Source of the DNA: an uncultured bacterium
GTDB lineage: Bacteria; Planctomycetota; UBA8742; UBA2392
Direction: 5' to 3'
NCBI GenBank assembly: GCA_938014885.1
Contig: CALLQI010000004.1
Coordinates: 1-64,000, forward strand
DNA: 64,000 nucleotides
Shown here: piece after piece, positions 39,917-47,957 of the stretch
How positions within the stretch are numbered: the stretch's first letter is position 1
Layout: each line of letters begins with the position of its first letter
Notes under the pieces: model-generated
What the model was told of the DNA's origin: nothing
Seen by the model: only the letters and a program-made list of their open reading frames with translations
Database searches by the model: none
Translations under genes and position numbers: made by a program

Positions 39917-40624
39917 TTACGACAAACCCTTGCGCTCAAGCCAGCGGGCAAGCTGGCCGATGGCTTCATGCACCCAGTACTTCACCGTGCCTTCCGGGCT
40001 GCCCAGGATCTCGGCGATTTCCGAATACTGCAGATCCTGGTACACGCGCAGCACCAGGGCCTCGCGCTGGTTTTCGGGCAGGCGGGTCACGGCGTCTCGC
40101 ACGCCCTCAATCATCTCGCGCGAGACCAGCACCTCAGAGCTTTCGGGCACGATGCCGGCCAGCATCTGGCCCATAGAGCGCTCGGTTTCGTCGGACTGCG
40201 CATCCAGGCTGGCGTGGCGGCGCAGGCCCTCGCGCTTGAAGTAGTCCAGCGTCAGGTTGCGGGCGATCTGCAGGCACCAGGTCGTGAACTTGGCGCGCGG
40301 GGTGTAGGTGTGCGCGTTTTTCAGTACGCGCAGGAAGGTCTCCTGGAAGATGTCTTCCGCGGCCTCGGCCTTGCCGACCATCTTGAAGATGAAGTTGTAG
40401 ACCTGTCGGCGGTGGCGCGTGACCAGTGTTTCGAACGCGTCCTGGCTGCTGCGCTGTACGAACAGCTTCAGCAGTTCAAAGTCGGTGCGTTCGGTAGACG
40501 CCTTTTCCTCTATAGAGTCCAGTTCATGGCGTGACGCGTTGCGCGCCGTGGGCGTCGGCACTTTCTCGGTCTTTGCGATCGACTTGCGTTGCGCCACGAT
40601 TTCGCCCCATGAACGACGCGGCAT
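39917..40624 (-). CDS. RNA polymerase ECF sigma factor
   Basis: The 235-residue product has sigma2 (AFETLVTRHRRQVYNFIFKM followed by AEDIFQETFLRVLK) and sigma4 (LPENQREALVLRVYQDLQYS followed by EIAEILGSPEGTVKYWV). These regions recognise the -10 and -35 elements of its own promoters. About 50 N-terminal residues (TEKVPTPTARNASRHELDSI) are a short extension. A longer frame reaches 40738, but a TATAAT at 40740-40745 would put transcription start beyond that ATG, so 40624 is favoured although its Shine-Dalgarno is poor. The FecR gene follows after 92 nt, which is the typical sigma/anti-sigma pairing. Confidence 0.9.
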   Translation of the reverse strand: MPRRSWGEIVAQRKSIAKTEKVPTPTARNASRHELDSIEEKASTERTDFELLKLFVQRSSQDAFETLVTRHRRQVYNFIFKMVGKAEAAEDIFQETFLRVLKNAHTYTPRAKFTTWCLQIARNLTLDYFKREGLRRHASLDAQSDETERSMGQMLAGIVPESSEVLVSREMIEGVRDAVTRLPENQREALVLRVYQDLQYSEIAEILGSPEGTVKYWVHEAIGQLARWLERKGLS

Positions 40625-40739
40625 TGTAGGCGGCCGGCAGGCGGCCTCAAGCCAACCCCTTTGGAACGAAGGAATTGAGTCAACGTGGAGGGGAATGTGA
40701 CGCCAAACGGCTGCCCACCAGAGCCTTACACCGCGCATG

Positions 40740-40745
40740 ATTATA
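40740..40745 (-). promoter_or_regulatory. -10 box (TATAAT) upstream of the sigma gene
   Basis: A perfect TATAAT on the minus strand at 40745-40740. A transcript from it would start near 40733 and would leave a ~110-nt leader to ATG 40624. The -35 region is weak (TGCCGT with a 17-bp spacer). Confidence 0.4.
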
Positions 40746-40930
40746 GCGCCCCACCGCGCTTGACGGCACTTTGGCCGCTGCCGAACCGGACACTCTTACC
40801 GGCTGAAACCAGCCAGTATTCGGCCACCTGAGGCGACTAAGTGATTCCCGAGCGCAATACTTTCATCGTTTGGCAGGGCTGGGCTGGCCGGGTTTGGTGA
40901 AAGTTTTTCCTTACACTGGCCCGTAAGAAT

Positions 40931-40958
40931 TTGACACGGACCGTCCGGCGTGTAATAT
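40931..40958 (+). promoter_or_regulatory. Strong sigma70-type promoter of the PilX-like gene
   Basis: A perfect TTGACA at 40931-40936, a 16-bp spacer and TAATAT at 40953-40958. The predicted start is ~40965, which leaves a ~24-nt leader with GAGGGGA in front of ATG 40989. It is one of the best promoter matches in the window. Confidence 0.75.
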
Positions 40959-40988
40959 TCTGGGCGAACCTACACGAGGGGAAGTCAC

Positions 40989-42701
40989 ATGCGGACTCGA
41001 CACCAGCATCGTTCCGCCCGCAAGGGCAGCATCATGGCGGTCGTGATGCTCATGATGGTCGTTGTCGCCATTGCCGGCACGGCCATGCTTTCCATGTCAA
41101 CCATTCACCGCATCCAGGTGGTCCAGAACGGTATCGACGTGCGCCTGATGATCGCATCCGAGGCAGGTATCGAAACCGTCCGCGGCCGCTTCACATTGGT
41201 GCAAGGTGTGCAGGACGACTGGAACTTCCTGTCGGCCGCACCGGCCTGGACGGCGATCCAGACGGTGAACGTGAACGGCATCAACGTGCAGGTTGACGCG
41301 CAGCCCTTCGGCGGACCTTCGGTGCCGACGGCGCGTGTGCGCGCCCGTGCGGTTTCCGGTGTGCGCGCCCGAACCGTTGAGTACATGATCAAGGTAGCGT
41401 CGTTCAGCGACTACGCCGTGTTCACCGGCCAAGGCGGTACGCTGGGTGCCAACTACAAGATGGTGGGCAACTACTACTCCAACGGCAGCCTTTCCATCCC
41501 GTACACCGGCGCGCAGTTGTTCGGCAGCGCGACGCTGACCGGCACCATCAGCAAGACGAACGGTGAATCGGACGCCTACACGTACCCGGTCTCAACGCCG
41601 ATCCAGAATGCTACCGCCATCCCCTTCCCGACTGCGGCCGCACCTTGGACCGTGTTGGAAAGTGTGGCCGCCACCACCGGCTATGTGTGGGGCGAGAACA
41701 CGCTTGAGATCCGCTTCGATGGCACGGTGATGCACCGCACCTATGTGCGCCGCAACTCGCCGGGTACTGGAACGGGTGCCGGCTTTATCCCCAGTGGCAT
41801 AATTTGGGACGGCACTAACGGCTGGCTGAACACCAGCAACGGAACTCGCAACTACAACAGCTCGACGGTCGAGAACACGTCGGGCACGATCTACTACGAA
41901 TGCGTCACCGAGACGCTGGACATCCCCGACGAAGGCGTGATCTACATCGCCACCGGCGCGGCAATGACCGTCCAGGCCGCGATTGACCCGGGCAAGGACT
42001 GCCAGGACGCCACCGGCGACCAGAACGCTTTCGTCCAGAACCCGACCAGCAGCACTTGGTCAACCTACACCACCAGCTACGCCACCGGCGCCCGCGTGCC
42101 GATCCTGCTGATGAGCGGCCGTATCGACGACCGCCGCGTTACCATCGCCTGCGAGCACAAGATCGTGGTACGCCAGCCGATCATTTACGACACACTGCTG
42201 AACGACCCGTCGCTGCGCCGCTTCTACAACGACGCCACGCACGCGACCGGGAAGGAAAGCCAGACCGCGCTGAACTTCAAGGAAATGCTGGGCGTGTGCT
42301 CGATGGTTGACGTGCAGCCGGCAGTGCTGTGGTGGCAGGACGTTGATGCCAACTTCGGCGGCGGCGGCACCACCTATGACGCCGCAACTCCCGAGTTCAT
42401 CGCGCCGCCTCACTATCCGTCGGACACGTACTGCATGGACGGCGTGTTCCTGGCGCTTGGCGCTACGGCACCCTGGAGCCACTACGGCTACGCATCAGGT
42501 ACCGGCCCGCTGGGTGAAATGTGGTTCCACGGCGGCTTGATCGCGCAGCGGGACTACGGTGGTGGCAACGGTAATACGTTCTTTCGCCGCAATTATGACT
42601 GGGACTTCCGTATGCGCCTGACTACGCCGCCTTACTTCCTGCGTGCGTACAACACCTCGGCCACGTTTATCCCCGGCACCTGGCGCACATACGAAAGCTA
42701 A
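40989..42701 (+). CDS. PilX-like type IV pilus-associated protein
   Basis: The product is 570 residues. The N-terminus MRTRHQHRSARKGSIMAVVM, followed by LMMVVVAIAGTAMLSMSTIH and the EAGIE segment, is the PilX/minor-pilin form: a basic start, one hydrophobic helix, then the conserved Ala-Glu (ASEAGIE). The rest (~500 residues) is beta-rich with Ser/Thr/Gly and several Trp and Tyr residues (TTGYVWGENTLEIRFDG, IYIATGAAMTVQAAIDPG). It may be exported by a pilus-type machinery or anchored in the inner membrane. No other pilus genes sit beside it. It is monocistronic, with its own strong promoter and a strong terminator, which suggests high, specific expression. Confidence 0.78.
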   Translation: MRTRHQHRSARKGSIMAVVMLMMVVVAIAGTAMLSMSTIHRIQVVQNGIDVRLMIASEAGIETVRGRFTLVQGVQDDWNFLSAAPAWTAIQTVNVNGINVQVDAQPFGGPSVPTARVRARAVSGVRARTVEYMIKVASFSDYAVFTGQGGTLGANYKMVGNYYSNGSLSIPYTGAQLFGSATLTGTISKTNGESDAYTYPVSTPIQNATAIPFPTAAAPWTVLESVAATTGYVWGENTLEIRFDGTVMHRTYVRRNSPGTGTGAGFIPSGIIWDGTNGWLNTSNGTRNYNSSTVENTSGTIYYECVTETLDIPDEGVIYIATGAAMTVQAAIDPGKDCQDATGDQNAFVQNPTSSTWSTYTTSYATGARVPILLMSGRIDDRRVTIACEHKIVVRQPIIYDTLLNDPSLRRFYNDATHATGKESQTALNFKEMLGVCSMVDVQPAVLWWQDVDANFGGGGTTYDAATPEFIAPPHYPSDTYCMDGVFLALGATAPWSHYGYASGTGPLGEMWFHGGLIAQRDYGGGNGNTFFRRNYDWDFRMRLTTPPYFLRAYNTSATFIPGTWRTYES

Positions 42702-42713
42702 GCCACACACGCC

Positions 42714-42749
42714 AATCGGGCCGCCTGCGGGCGGCCCGATTGATTTTTT
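42714..42749 (+). terminator. Rho-independent terminator of the PilX-like gene
   Basis: A 12-bp stem AATCGGGCCGCC / GGCGGCCCGATT with a 4-nt loop, followed by GATTTTTTC. This is the best intrinsic terminator in the window. Confidence 0.92.
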
Positions 42750-42751
42750 CG

Positions 42752-43387
42752 CTACTCAAAAGTGACGGTCACGTCCACCCGGCCGGCCTTGAGCGCGATA
42801 TCGCGCAGCTGCGTTTCCATCTTGTCCAGCTCAGTCTGCACCTGCTCAAGCTGGTGCTGCAGGTTGCTCAGCTCGGCGGCGGTGGGTGCTGACTCGATCA
42901 ACGTCAGCAGCCGGGCGCGCACTTTCGTCTTGGCTTCGTACCGCGGCTGCAGGCCGTAGTACTCGGCGCTGCGGTCAAAGGCGCTGAAGTCGAGCTCTTC
43001 GATCTCGCAGCCCTCAAGGTTCTCGACCTTCTGCAGCAGCGATTCCAGCTTGGCGCTTGGCATCTTGAACGTCACGCTGCGGGTCTTGAAGTTCATCAGC
43101 ACCGCGTCGAACTCAGGGGCCAGCCGCCTCAGTTTCGTCGCGCCGCCTTGCGGGTCCTTGGCGTCCACGCGTACGCGGCCCTCGCGCTGGATGCGCAGTT
43201 CGGCTGGTTCCAGTTGCGCCTCGGTCAGCTTGCCGTCGTCGGTGCGCGGGGGCGCAGTGCTGCCTTCGGCATCTTGCGTTGTCGCTTGCTGCACCGGCAA
43301 CTCGGTGATTGCGGCCGGCACGCCCGTTACGCTGCAGGCAGCCAGCATCATGCACAAGGCGCAAAGCGCCATGGCGGTTCGTTTCAT
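42752..43387 (-). CDS. DUF4349 family lipoprotein
   Basis: The product is 211 residues. MKRTAMALCALCMMLAAC is a lipoprotein signal (lipid Cys18) and GGAG lies 7 nt upstream of the ATG at 43387. The body fits DUF4349: MNFKTRSVTFKMPSAKLESL then LQKVENLEGCEIEELDFSAF, and a long coiled-coil (ELSNLQHQLEQVQTELDKME) just before the last beta-strand (GRVDVTVTFE). DUF4349 proteins are envelope-associated and their function is not known. It is divergent from comEC and faces the terminator of the PilX-like gene. A frame extending to 43648 covers the divergent gene's start and is not supported. Confidence 0.8.
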   Translation of the reverse strand: MKRTAMALCALCMMLAACSVTGVPAAITELPVQQATTQDAEGSTAPPRTDDGKLTEAQLEPAELRIQREGRVRVDAKDPQGGATKLRRLAPEFDAVLMNFKTRSVTFKMPSAKLESLLQKVENLEGCEIEELDFSAFDRSAEYYGLQPRYEAKTKVRARLLTLIESAPTAAELSNLQHQLEQVQTELDKMETQLRDIALKAGRVDVTVTFE

Positions 43388-43444
43388 GGTTGTCTCCGTT
43401 GTGGCCCGCATCCGTAGTCCGCGCATTGGCGAAATGGGTTCAAC

Positions 43445-43473
43445 TTTCCTTCGCCCGGGCACCGCGCTAACTT
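43445..43473 (+). promoter_or_regulatory. Promoter of comEC, leaderless geometry
   Basis: TTTCCT (43445-43450), a 17-bp spacer and TAACTT (43468-43473). The -10 ends 6 nt before ATG 43480 and no Shine-Dalgarno is present. Confidence 0.45.
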
Positions 43474-43479
43474 TGGCGC

Positions 43480-45954
43480 ATGACCGAAGCGGAACCCGTG
43501 GTCCACCGAAAGCGCCGCCCGGCATTGCTTGCCGGGGTGGCTTCCGTGGCCGGGTGCACGGCCGCGCCACTGCTTTCCGGGGCCGGCGCGCTGGGGCCGC
43601 TTTTGCTGGGCCTGCTGCTGCTGGTCGCGGCGCTGTTCGTGCGCACACGACCGCTGGCGATGCTGCTGCTGGCGCTTGCCGGCGTTGCGCTTGGATTCAC
43701 GGGTTACGGGGCGCTGCGCGCGGTGCCGCCCGCAGACTCGCTGGCAGACCGCTTCCCACAAGGCCACGAGCTGGTACGGCTCGAAGGCGTGCTGGTCGAA
43801 GGCGGCGACTTCATCCGCCGCGACCCCGCGGCGTTCGAGTACCCCGAAGCACCCCAAACCGAAGACGACTTCCCGATCGGCGCCGACCCGCGCACCAGCG
43901 TGCCGTGGCTGCTGCAGGTCGAAGGCCTGCCCGACGTCGGCATTGAAACGTCGGGCTTCGTGAAACTGTATGTGGCGCCCGGCGTGAAGCTCGAGCTGCT
44001 GTCGCGCGTGCGGGTGATCGGCAAGCTGCGGCTGCCAAGGCGCGCGGGCAACCCCGGTGAAATCGACAGTCTGGCCCGCTTCGCCCGCCGCGGCATCACC
44101 CACACCATGAACATTGACGGCCCGGGCCAGCTCAGCGTGCTGGAGCCCGCGCACGCGCTGGACCCGCGACGTTTCGGCCCCTGGGTGCACGAGCGATTCC
44201 ACACCTTGATCGGCTCACGCATGGCGCGCGACCAGGCCGCGCTGATTGGTGCCGCCGCCCTGGGCGAACGCGGCAACCTGAGTGCCGCACAACGCAGCAA
44301 CTTCGTGCGCAGCGGCACGATTCACCTGCTGGTGGTCAGCGGCCTGCACGTCGCATTGCTGGCGGGTGCGATCGTGCTGGTATGCCGCGCGCTGGGCTGG
44401 GGGCCGCGCGTCGGCTGGGCACTGGCCGCGCTGGCGGCGTTTGCGTACCTGATGGTCACCGGCATCCAGCCCAGCGTGCTGCGCGCCTTCCTGATGATTG
44501 CGATTTATGCGCTGGGCCGCGTGATCGGCCGCAAGCCGGATTCATTGAACGTACTGGGGGCCAGCGCGCTGCTTTCGCTGGCGATCAACCCGGCCGACGT
44601 GTTTGAGCTCGGCTTCCAGCTCAGCTATCTGGCGGTGCTGGGGCTGCTGCTGGCTTCACCCATGCTGCGCCTGCGTACGCCCGCGAATTCACCGCAACTC
44701 CAGAATCGCGGCCTGCTGCCCTGGTCCGGCGCCTCGCTGCGCGCGAGCCTCGGCGTGGCCGTGCTTACCTGGCCGCTGCTGGCCGCCACCGTGCACGTGC
44801 TGAGCCCGTCGATGGTTGCCACCAACCTGGTGGCCGGGCCGCTGCTGACGCTGATCCTGGTGCTGATGCTGTTCGCGCCGCTTGCCGTAATCCCGGCCGT
44901 GGGCAGCGTGCTAGCCTGGGCGCTTTCGCTGCTGGCCACGGTGCTGTCGGCGATTGCCGACTTCTTTGCGCACGTGCCGGGCGGGCACTTCTTTCTGCCC
45001 GCGCCCCCGCTGTGGTGGCTGGTTGGGTGTTACGCCGCACTGCTTGCGGGCTATCTGGCCACGCGCTTTCGCCTGCCGCCCGTTTTGGGCTTCGCGCTGC
45101 CGCTGCTGTGGCTGGCAGTGCTGCCGGTGCTTTCACTGGCCCGCGCCGAGCCCCCCGGGCCGGCGCGCATCACCGTGCTGGACGTAGGTCAGGGCCAGTG
45201 CGTCGTTATCGAAGTGCCCAACGGCCCCTGCGTCGTGCTGGATTGCGGCAGCACCAGCCTTGGCGGCGTGGGCGAGCGCGTGCTGGCGCCATTCCTGTGG
45301 GAGCGCGGCCGCACGCGCATTGACACGCTGATCCTCAGCCACGCCGACGCCGACCACGTCAACGGGCTGCCGCAGTTGTTTGACCGCTTCCCGGTCGGGA
45401 GCGTGCTGGTCTCGGAAGTCTTCACGGAAGACGAAGCCGGCGCAGCACTGCACCGATGGCTGAGCGATCGCACCGACGTACACATTCTGCGGCGCGGCGA
45501 CTCGCTGCAGCTCGCGACCGGGCTGCACCTGGACTGCCTGTGGCCGGATCCGGGCCTGCTGTCAGCAGTCGCCAACGACGGCCTGCGCCGCAATGAAGGC
45601 GGGCTGGTGCTGCTGCTGCGCGCCGGGCCGACCCAGGTGCTCATGCCCAGCGACGGCGAGAATGCGGCCTATGCGGGCTACGCGCCACTGCTGAAAGGAC
45701 CTACGCGAGTGCTGCTGGCCCCGCATCAGGGCAGCAAGGTCGAGGGTATTCAGGCAATGCTTGCGCGGCTGCAACCCGAATTCGTGATCATCAGTGCGCG
45801 TGAGACTTTCCCAAGCGCAGAGTCGATGCAGGCCTACGGCCGCGTGGCCACGGTACTTCCGACATGGGAAACCGGCGCGCTGACCGTCCTGCTTGGCGCC
45901 GACGGCAGCCTCACGGTGGAACGATTTCTGGCGCCGGCAGAAGCTTCGCCGTGA
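43480..45954 (+). CDS. comEC: ComEC/Rec2 family DNA-uptake channel protein
   Basis: ComEC forms the inner-membrane channel for transforming single-stranded DNA. The 824-residue product has a DUF4131-like N-terminal part with membrane helices, then the competence domain with RSGTIHLLVVSGLHVALLAG and VTGIQPSVLRAFLMIAIYAL. Many helices fill ~330-520. The C-terminal metallo-beta-lactamase-like domain has ITVLDVGQGQCVVIEVPNGP, then the metal motif SHADADHVNG (His621) and later LLAPHQGSKVEG. The length and three-part order are those of full ComEC proteins. The nearby pseudopilin and PilX-like genes would suit a competence role, but no comEA or uptake ATPase is in the window. Confidence 0.93.
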   Translation: MTEAEPVVHRKRRPALLAGVASVAGCTAAPLLSGAGALGPLLLGLLLLVAALFVRTRPLAMLLLALAGVALGFTGYGALRAVPPADSLADRFPQGHELVRLEGVLVEGGDFIRRDPAAFEYPEAPQTEDDFPIGADPRTSVPWLLQVEGLPDVGIETSGFVKLYVAPGVKLELLSRVRVIGKLRLPRRAGNPGEIDSLARFARRGITHTMNIDGPGQLSVLEPAHALDPRRFGPWVHERFHTLIGSRMARDQAALIGAAALGERGNLSAAQRSNFVRSGTIHLLVVSGLHVALLAGAIVLVCRALGWGPRVGWALAALAAFAYLMVTGIQPSVLRAFLMIAIYALGRVIGRKPDSLNVLGASALLSLAINPADVFELGFQLSYLAVLGLLLASPMLRLRTPANSPQLQNRGLLPWSGASLRASLGVAVLTWPLLAATVHVLSPSMVATNLVAGPLLTLILVLMLFAPLAVIPAVGSVLAWALSLLATVLSAIADFFAHVPGGHFFLPAPPLWWLVGCYAALLAGYLATRFRLPPVLGFALPLLWLAVLPVLSLARAEPPGPARITVLDVGQGQCVVIEVPNGPCVVLDCGSTSLGGVGERVLAPFLWERGRTRIDTLILSHADADHVNGLPQLFDRFPVGSVLVSEVFTEDEAGAALHRWLSDRTDVHILRRGDSLQLATGLHLDCLWPDPGLLSAVANDGLRRNEGGLVLLLRAGPTQVLMPSDGENAAYAGYAPLLKGPTRVLLAPHQGSKVEGIQAMLARLQPEFVIISARETFPSAESMQAYGRVATVLPTWETGALTVLLGADGSLTVERFLAPAEASP

Positions 45955-45984
45955 TACTTCTTCTTCCGTGACGGGCTGGTCTGT

Positions 45985-45990
45985 TAGACT
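45985..45990 (+). promoter_or_regulatory. -10 box (TAGACT) 6 nt before the zinc-ribbon gene
   Basis: TAGACT followed by ACTACC and ATG 45997. There is no Shine-Dalgarno and no clear -35. This is a candidate leaderless promoter inside the short gap after comEC. Confidence 0.4.
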
Positions 45991-45996
45991 ACTACC

Positions 45997-46512
45997 ATGA
46001 CGCACACGAACCACTTGTGCCCTTGCTGCGCCTCACACCTCAGGGTGCCGGCCGATCTGCAATGGATGCGCTGCGATCATTGCGACGCGGAGCTGGTCGC
46101 GATCTCGGAAGGCGGTGTCACCGGCCTGGCCCTGCTGCCGAAGCTGCCCACACCCTATTCGCACCCGGGCCAGCGTGCCGCAAGCATGGTCACTGGCCCC
46201 GAGCTTCTGTTCTGGCGCAGCCGCTACATTGTGCAGACGGCGCAACGCAAGCGCGCGGTCTGGCGCGGTCTGCAACTGCTCACGATCGGCGCGGCCGCGG
46301 TATGTGTCATGATCACCGTGGCGGGCGTGCGCGGCCTGGCAGCGGCGCGCAATGCCGACGTGGAGCGCTTTGCCATCTGCGCGCTGGGCGGCATCTGCTC
46401 ACTGCCGCTGCTGGCGTACCTGATTGCCTACTTCCAGGGCCGTGCACGCCTGGTGCACGAGCAGATGATGAATGCGCTGCGCCCCAGCATCTCCCCCACG
46501 GGCCGCCGTTGA
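45997..46512 (+). CDS. Zinc-ribbon membrane protein, unknown function
   Basis: The product is 171 residues. A zinc ribbon opens it: CPCCASHLRVPADLQWMRCDHC, with C-x2-C spacing on both sides of the loop. Two membrane helices follow (LQLLTIGAAAVCVMITVAGV and FAICALGGICSLPLLAYLIA) and the C-terminus is basic. The ribbon probably faces the cytosol. Such small zinc-ribbon/TM proteins are abundant in Planctomycetota-like genomes with no known task. It sits between comEC and hemL. Confidence 0.75.
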   Translation: MTHTNHLCPCCASHLRVPADLQWMRCDHCDAELVAISEGGVTGLALLPKLPTPYSHPGQRAASMVTGPELLFWRSRYIVQTAQRKRAVWRGLQLLTIGAAAVCVMITVAGVRGLAAARNADVERFAICALGGICSLPLLAYLIAYFQGRARLVHEQMMNALRPSISPTGRR

Positions 46513-46554
46513 ATCTGCCGCTGCCCGAACTAGAGTTCGGGCACGGGGTCCCGC

Positions 46555-47844
46555 ATGGCAAGTAACCGCGAAGCCTTTGAAGACGCGCGCCGCTACATCG
46601 CAGGCGGCGTGAACAGCCCCGTGCGGGCTTTCCGCGCCGTCGGCGACGTGCCGTTGTTCTTTGCCTCGGGCTACGGCAGCAAACTCACCGACATTGAAGG
46701 CCGCGAATACATCGACTACGTCGGCAGCTGGGGACCGCACATCCTCGGCCACGCGGCCGAAAGCGTGGTCAATGCCATCACGCGCGCCGCGCGCGCCAGC
46801 ACCAGTTTCGGCGCCCCCACTGTAAGCGAAACCACGCTGGCCAAGCTGGTTTGCGAAGCCATCCCGTCGTGCGAACGCGTGCGCCTCACCAGCAGCGGCA
46901 CCGAAGCTGCCATGAGTGCCGTGCGGCTGGCGCGCGGCGTAACCGGCCGCAACCTGGTGGTCAAGTTCGCGGGCTGCTACCACGGGCATTCCGACAGCAT
47001 GCTGGTCAACGCCGGAAGCGGCGCGCTGACACTGGGCAACCCGGACAGCGCCGGTGTAACGCCCGCCATCGCCGCCGAGACACTGGTACTGCCGTACAAC
47101 GACGTCGGCGCCGTCGAGCACGCATTCCAGAAGTATGGCGAGCAGATTGCCGCCACCATCCTTGAACCCGTGGCCGGCAACATGGGCGTGGTGATGCCGA
47201 CCCGCGGCTACCTCGACAGTGTCGCGGCCATCACCCGCGAATGGGGTGGCCTGTTCATCATGGATGAGGTGATGACCGGCTTCCGCGTCGATTGGGGCGG
47301 CGCGCAACGCCTGTTCGGAATCGCACCCGACCTGACTGTGCTGGGCAAGGTGATCGGCGGCGGCATGCCGCTTGCGGCTTTCGGCGGCCGCGCGAAGTAC
47401 ATGGCGATGCTGGCGCCTGACGGGCCGGTGTACCAGGCCGGTACGCTCAGCGGTAACCCGGTCGCGGTGTCGGCTGGCATTGCGGCGCTGACGCAGCTCA
47501 AGAACAACCCGGCGATTTATCGTCGGCTGGAAGTGCTGTCGGCACGACTGGAACACGGGCTGCGCGCAGCCGCAGCACGGGCACGCGTGGGCGTGTACAT
47601 CGCGCGCTGCGGCAGCATGCTGACGGTGTTCTTCCAAAAGGGCCCGGTGCGCAACCTGGAAGACGCCAAGCGCAGCGATACGACGGCGTTCGCGCGCTTC
47701 CACGCGCTGATGCGCACCCAGGGCGTGTACCTGCCGCCAAGCCAGTACGAGGCCTGGTTCATCAGCAACGCGCACAGCTTCCGCGACATCGACAAGACCG
47801 TACAGGCCGCCGAAGTAGCCTTCGAAACCGTAGCCGATGCCTAG
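46555..47844 (+). CDS. hemL: Glutamate-1-semialdehyde 2,1-aminomutase
   Basis: HemL converts glutamate-1-semialdehyde to 5-aminolevulinate in the C5 route of tetrapyrrole synthesis, using PLP. The 429-residue product has AGGVNSPVRAFRAVGDVPLF, the GSWGPHILGHA segment, the PLP pocket with TSSGTEAAMSAVRLARGVTG, MDEVMTGFRVDWGGAQ, and the catalytic lysine Lys265 in GKVIGGGMP. Length and motifs are complete. It is isolated from other hem genes here. An inverted repeat CCCGAAC-TAGA-GTTCGGG lies at 46524-46541, just upstream, of unknown role. Confidence 0.97.
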   Translation: MASNREAFEDARRYIAGGVNSPVRAFRAVGDVPLFFASGYGSKLTDIEGREYIDYVGSWGPHILGHAAESVVNAITRAARASTSFGAPTVSETTLAKLVCEAIPSCERVRLTSSGTEAAMSAVRLARGVTGRNLVVKFAGCYHGHSDSMLVNAGSGALTLGNPDSAGVTPAIAAETLVLPYNDVGAVEHAFQKYGEQIAATILEPVAGNMGVVMPTRGYLDSVAAITREWGGLFIMDEVMTGFRVDWGGAQRLFGIAPDLTVLGKVIGGGMPLAAFGGRAKYMAMLAPDGPVYQAGTLSGNPVAVSAGIAALTQLKNNPAIYRRLEVLSARLEHGLRAAAARARVGVYIARCGSMLTVFFQKGPVRNLEDAKRSDTTAFARFHALMRTQGVYLPPSQYEAWFISNAHSFRDIDKTVQAAEVAFETVADA

Positions 47845-47945
47845 GGCCCAGTGACCCGGCCGAAACGCCAGGGACACACGGCGAAGTTGCCCGTGAACCG
47901 ACACCCCTACCGCCTACCAGCTACCACCTTCCCCACCTGTCCCGC

Positions 47946-47951
47946 TACAAT
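47946..47951 (+). promoter_or_regulatory. -10 box (TACAAT) 6 nt before the TPR gene
   Basis: TACAAT followed by GCCCGC and ATG 47958. The upstream -35 position is poor (ACCACC). The start codon lacks a Shine-Dalgarno. Confidence 0.45.
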
Positions 47952-47957
47952 GCCCGC

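Noticed and set aside
46399..47904. A 501-residue minus-strand frame opposite hemL
   Set aside because: hemL has complete catalytic motifs on the plus strand, and the antisense frame has none.
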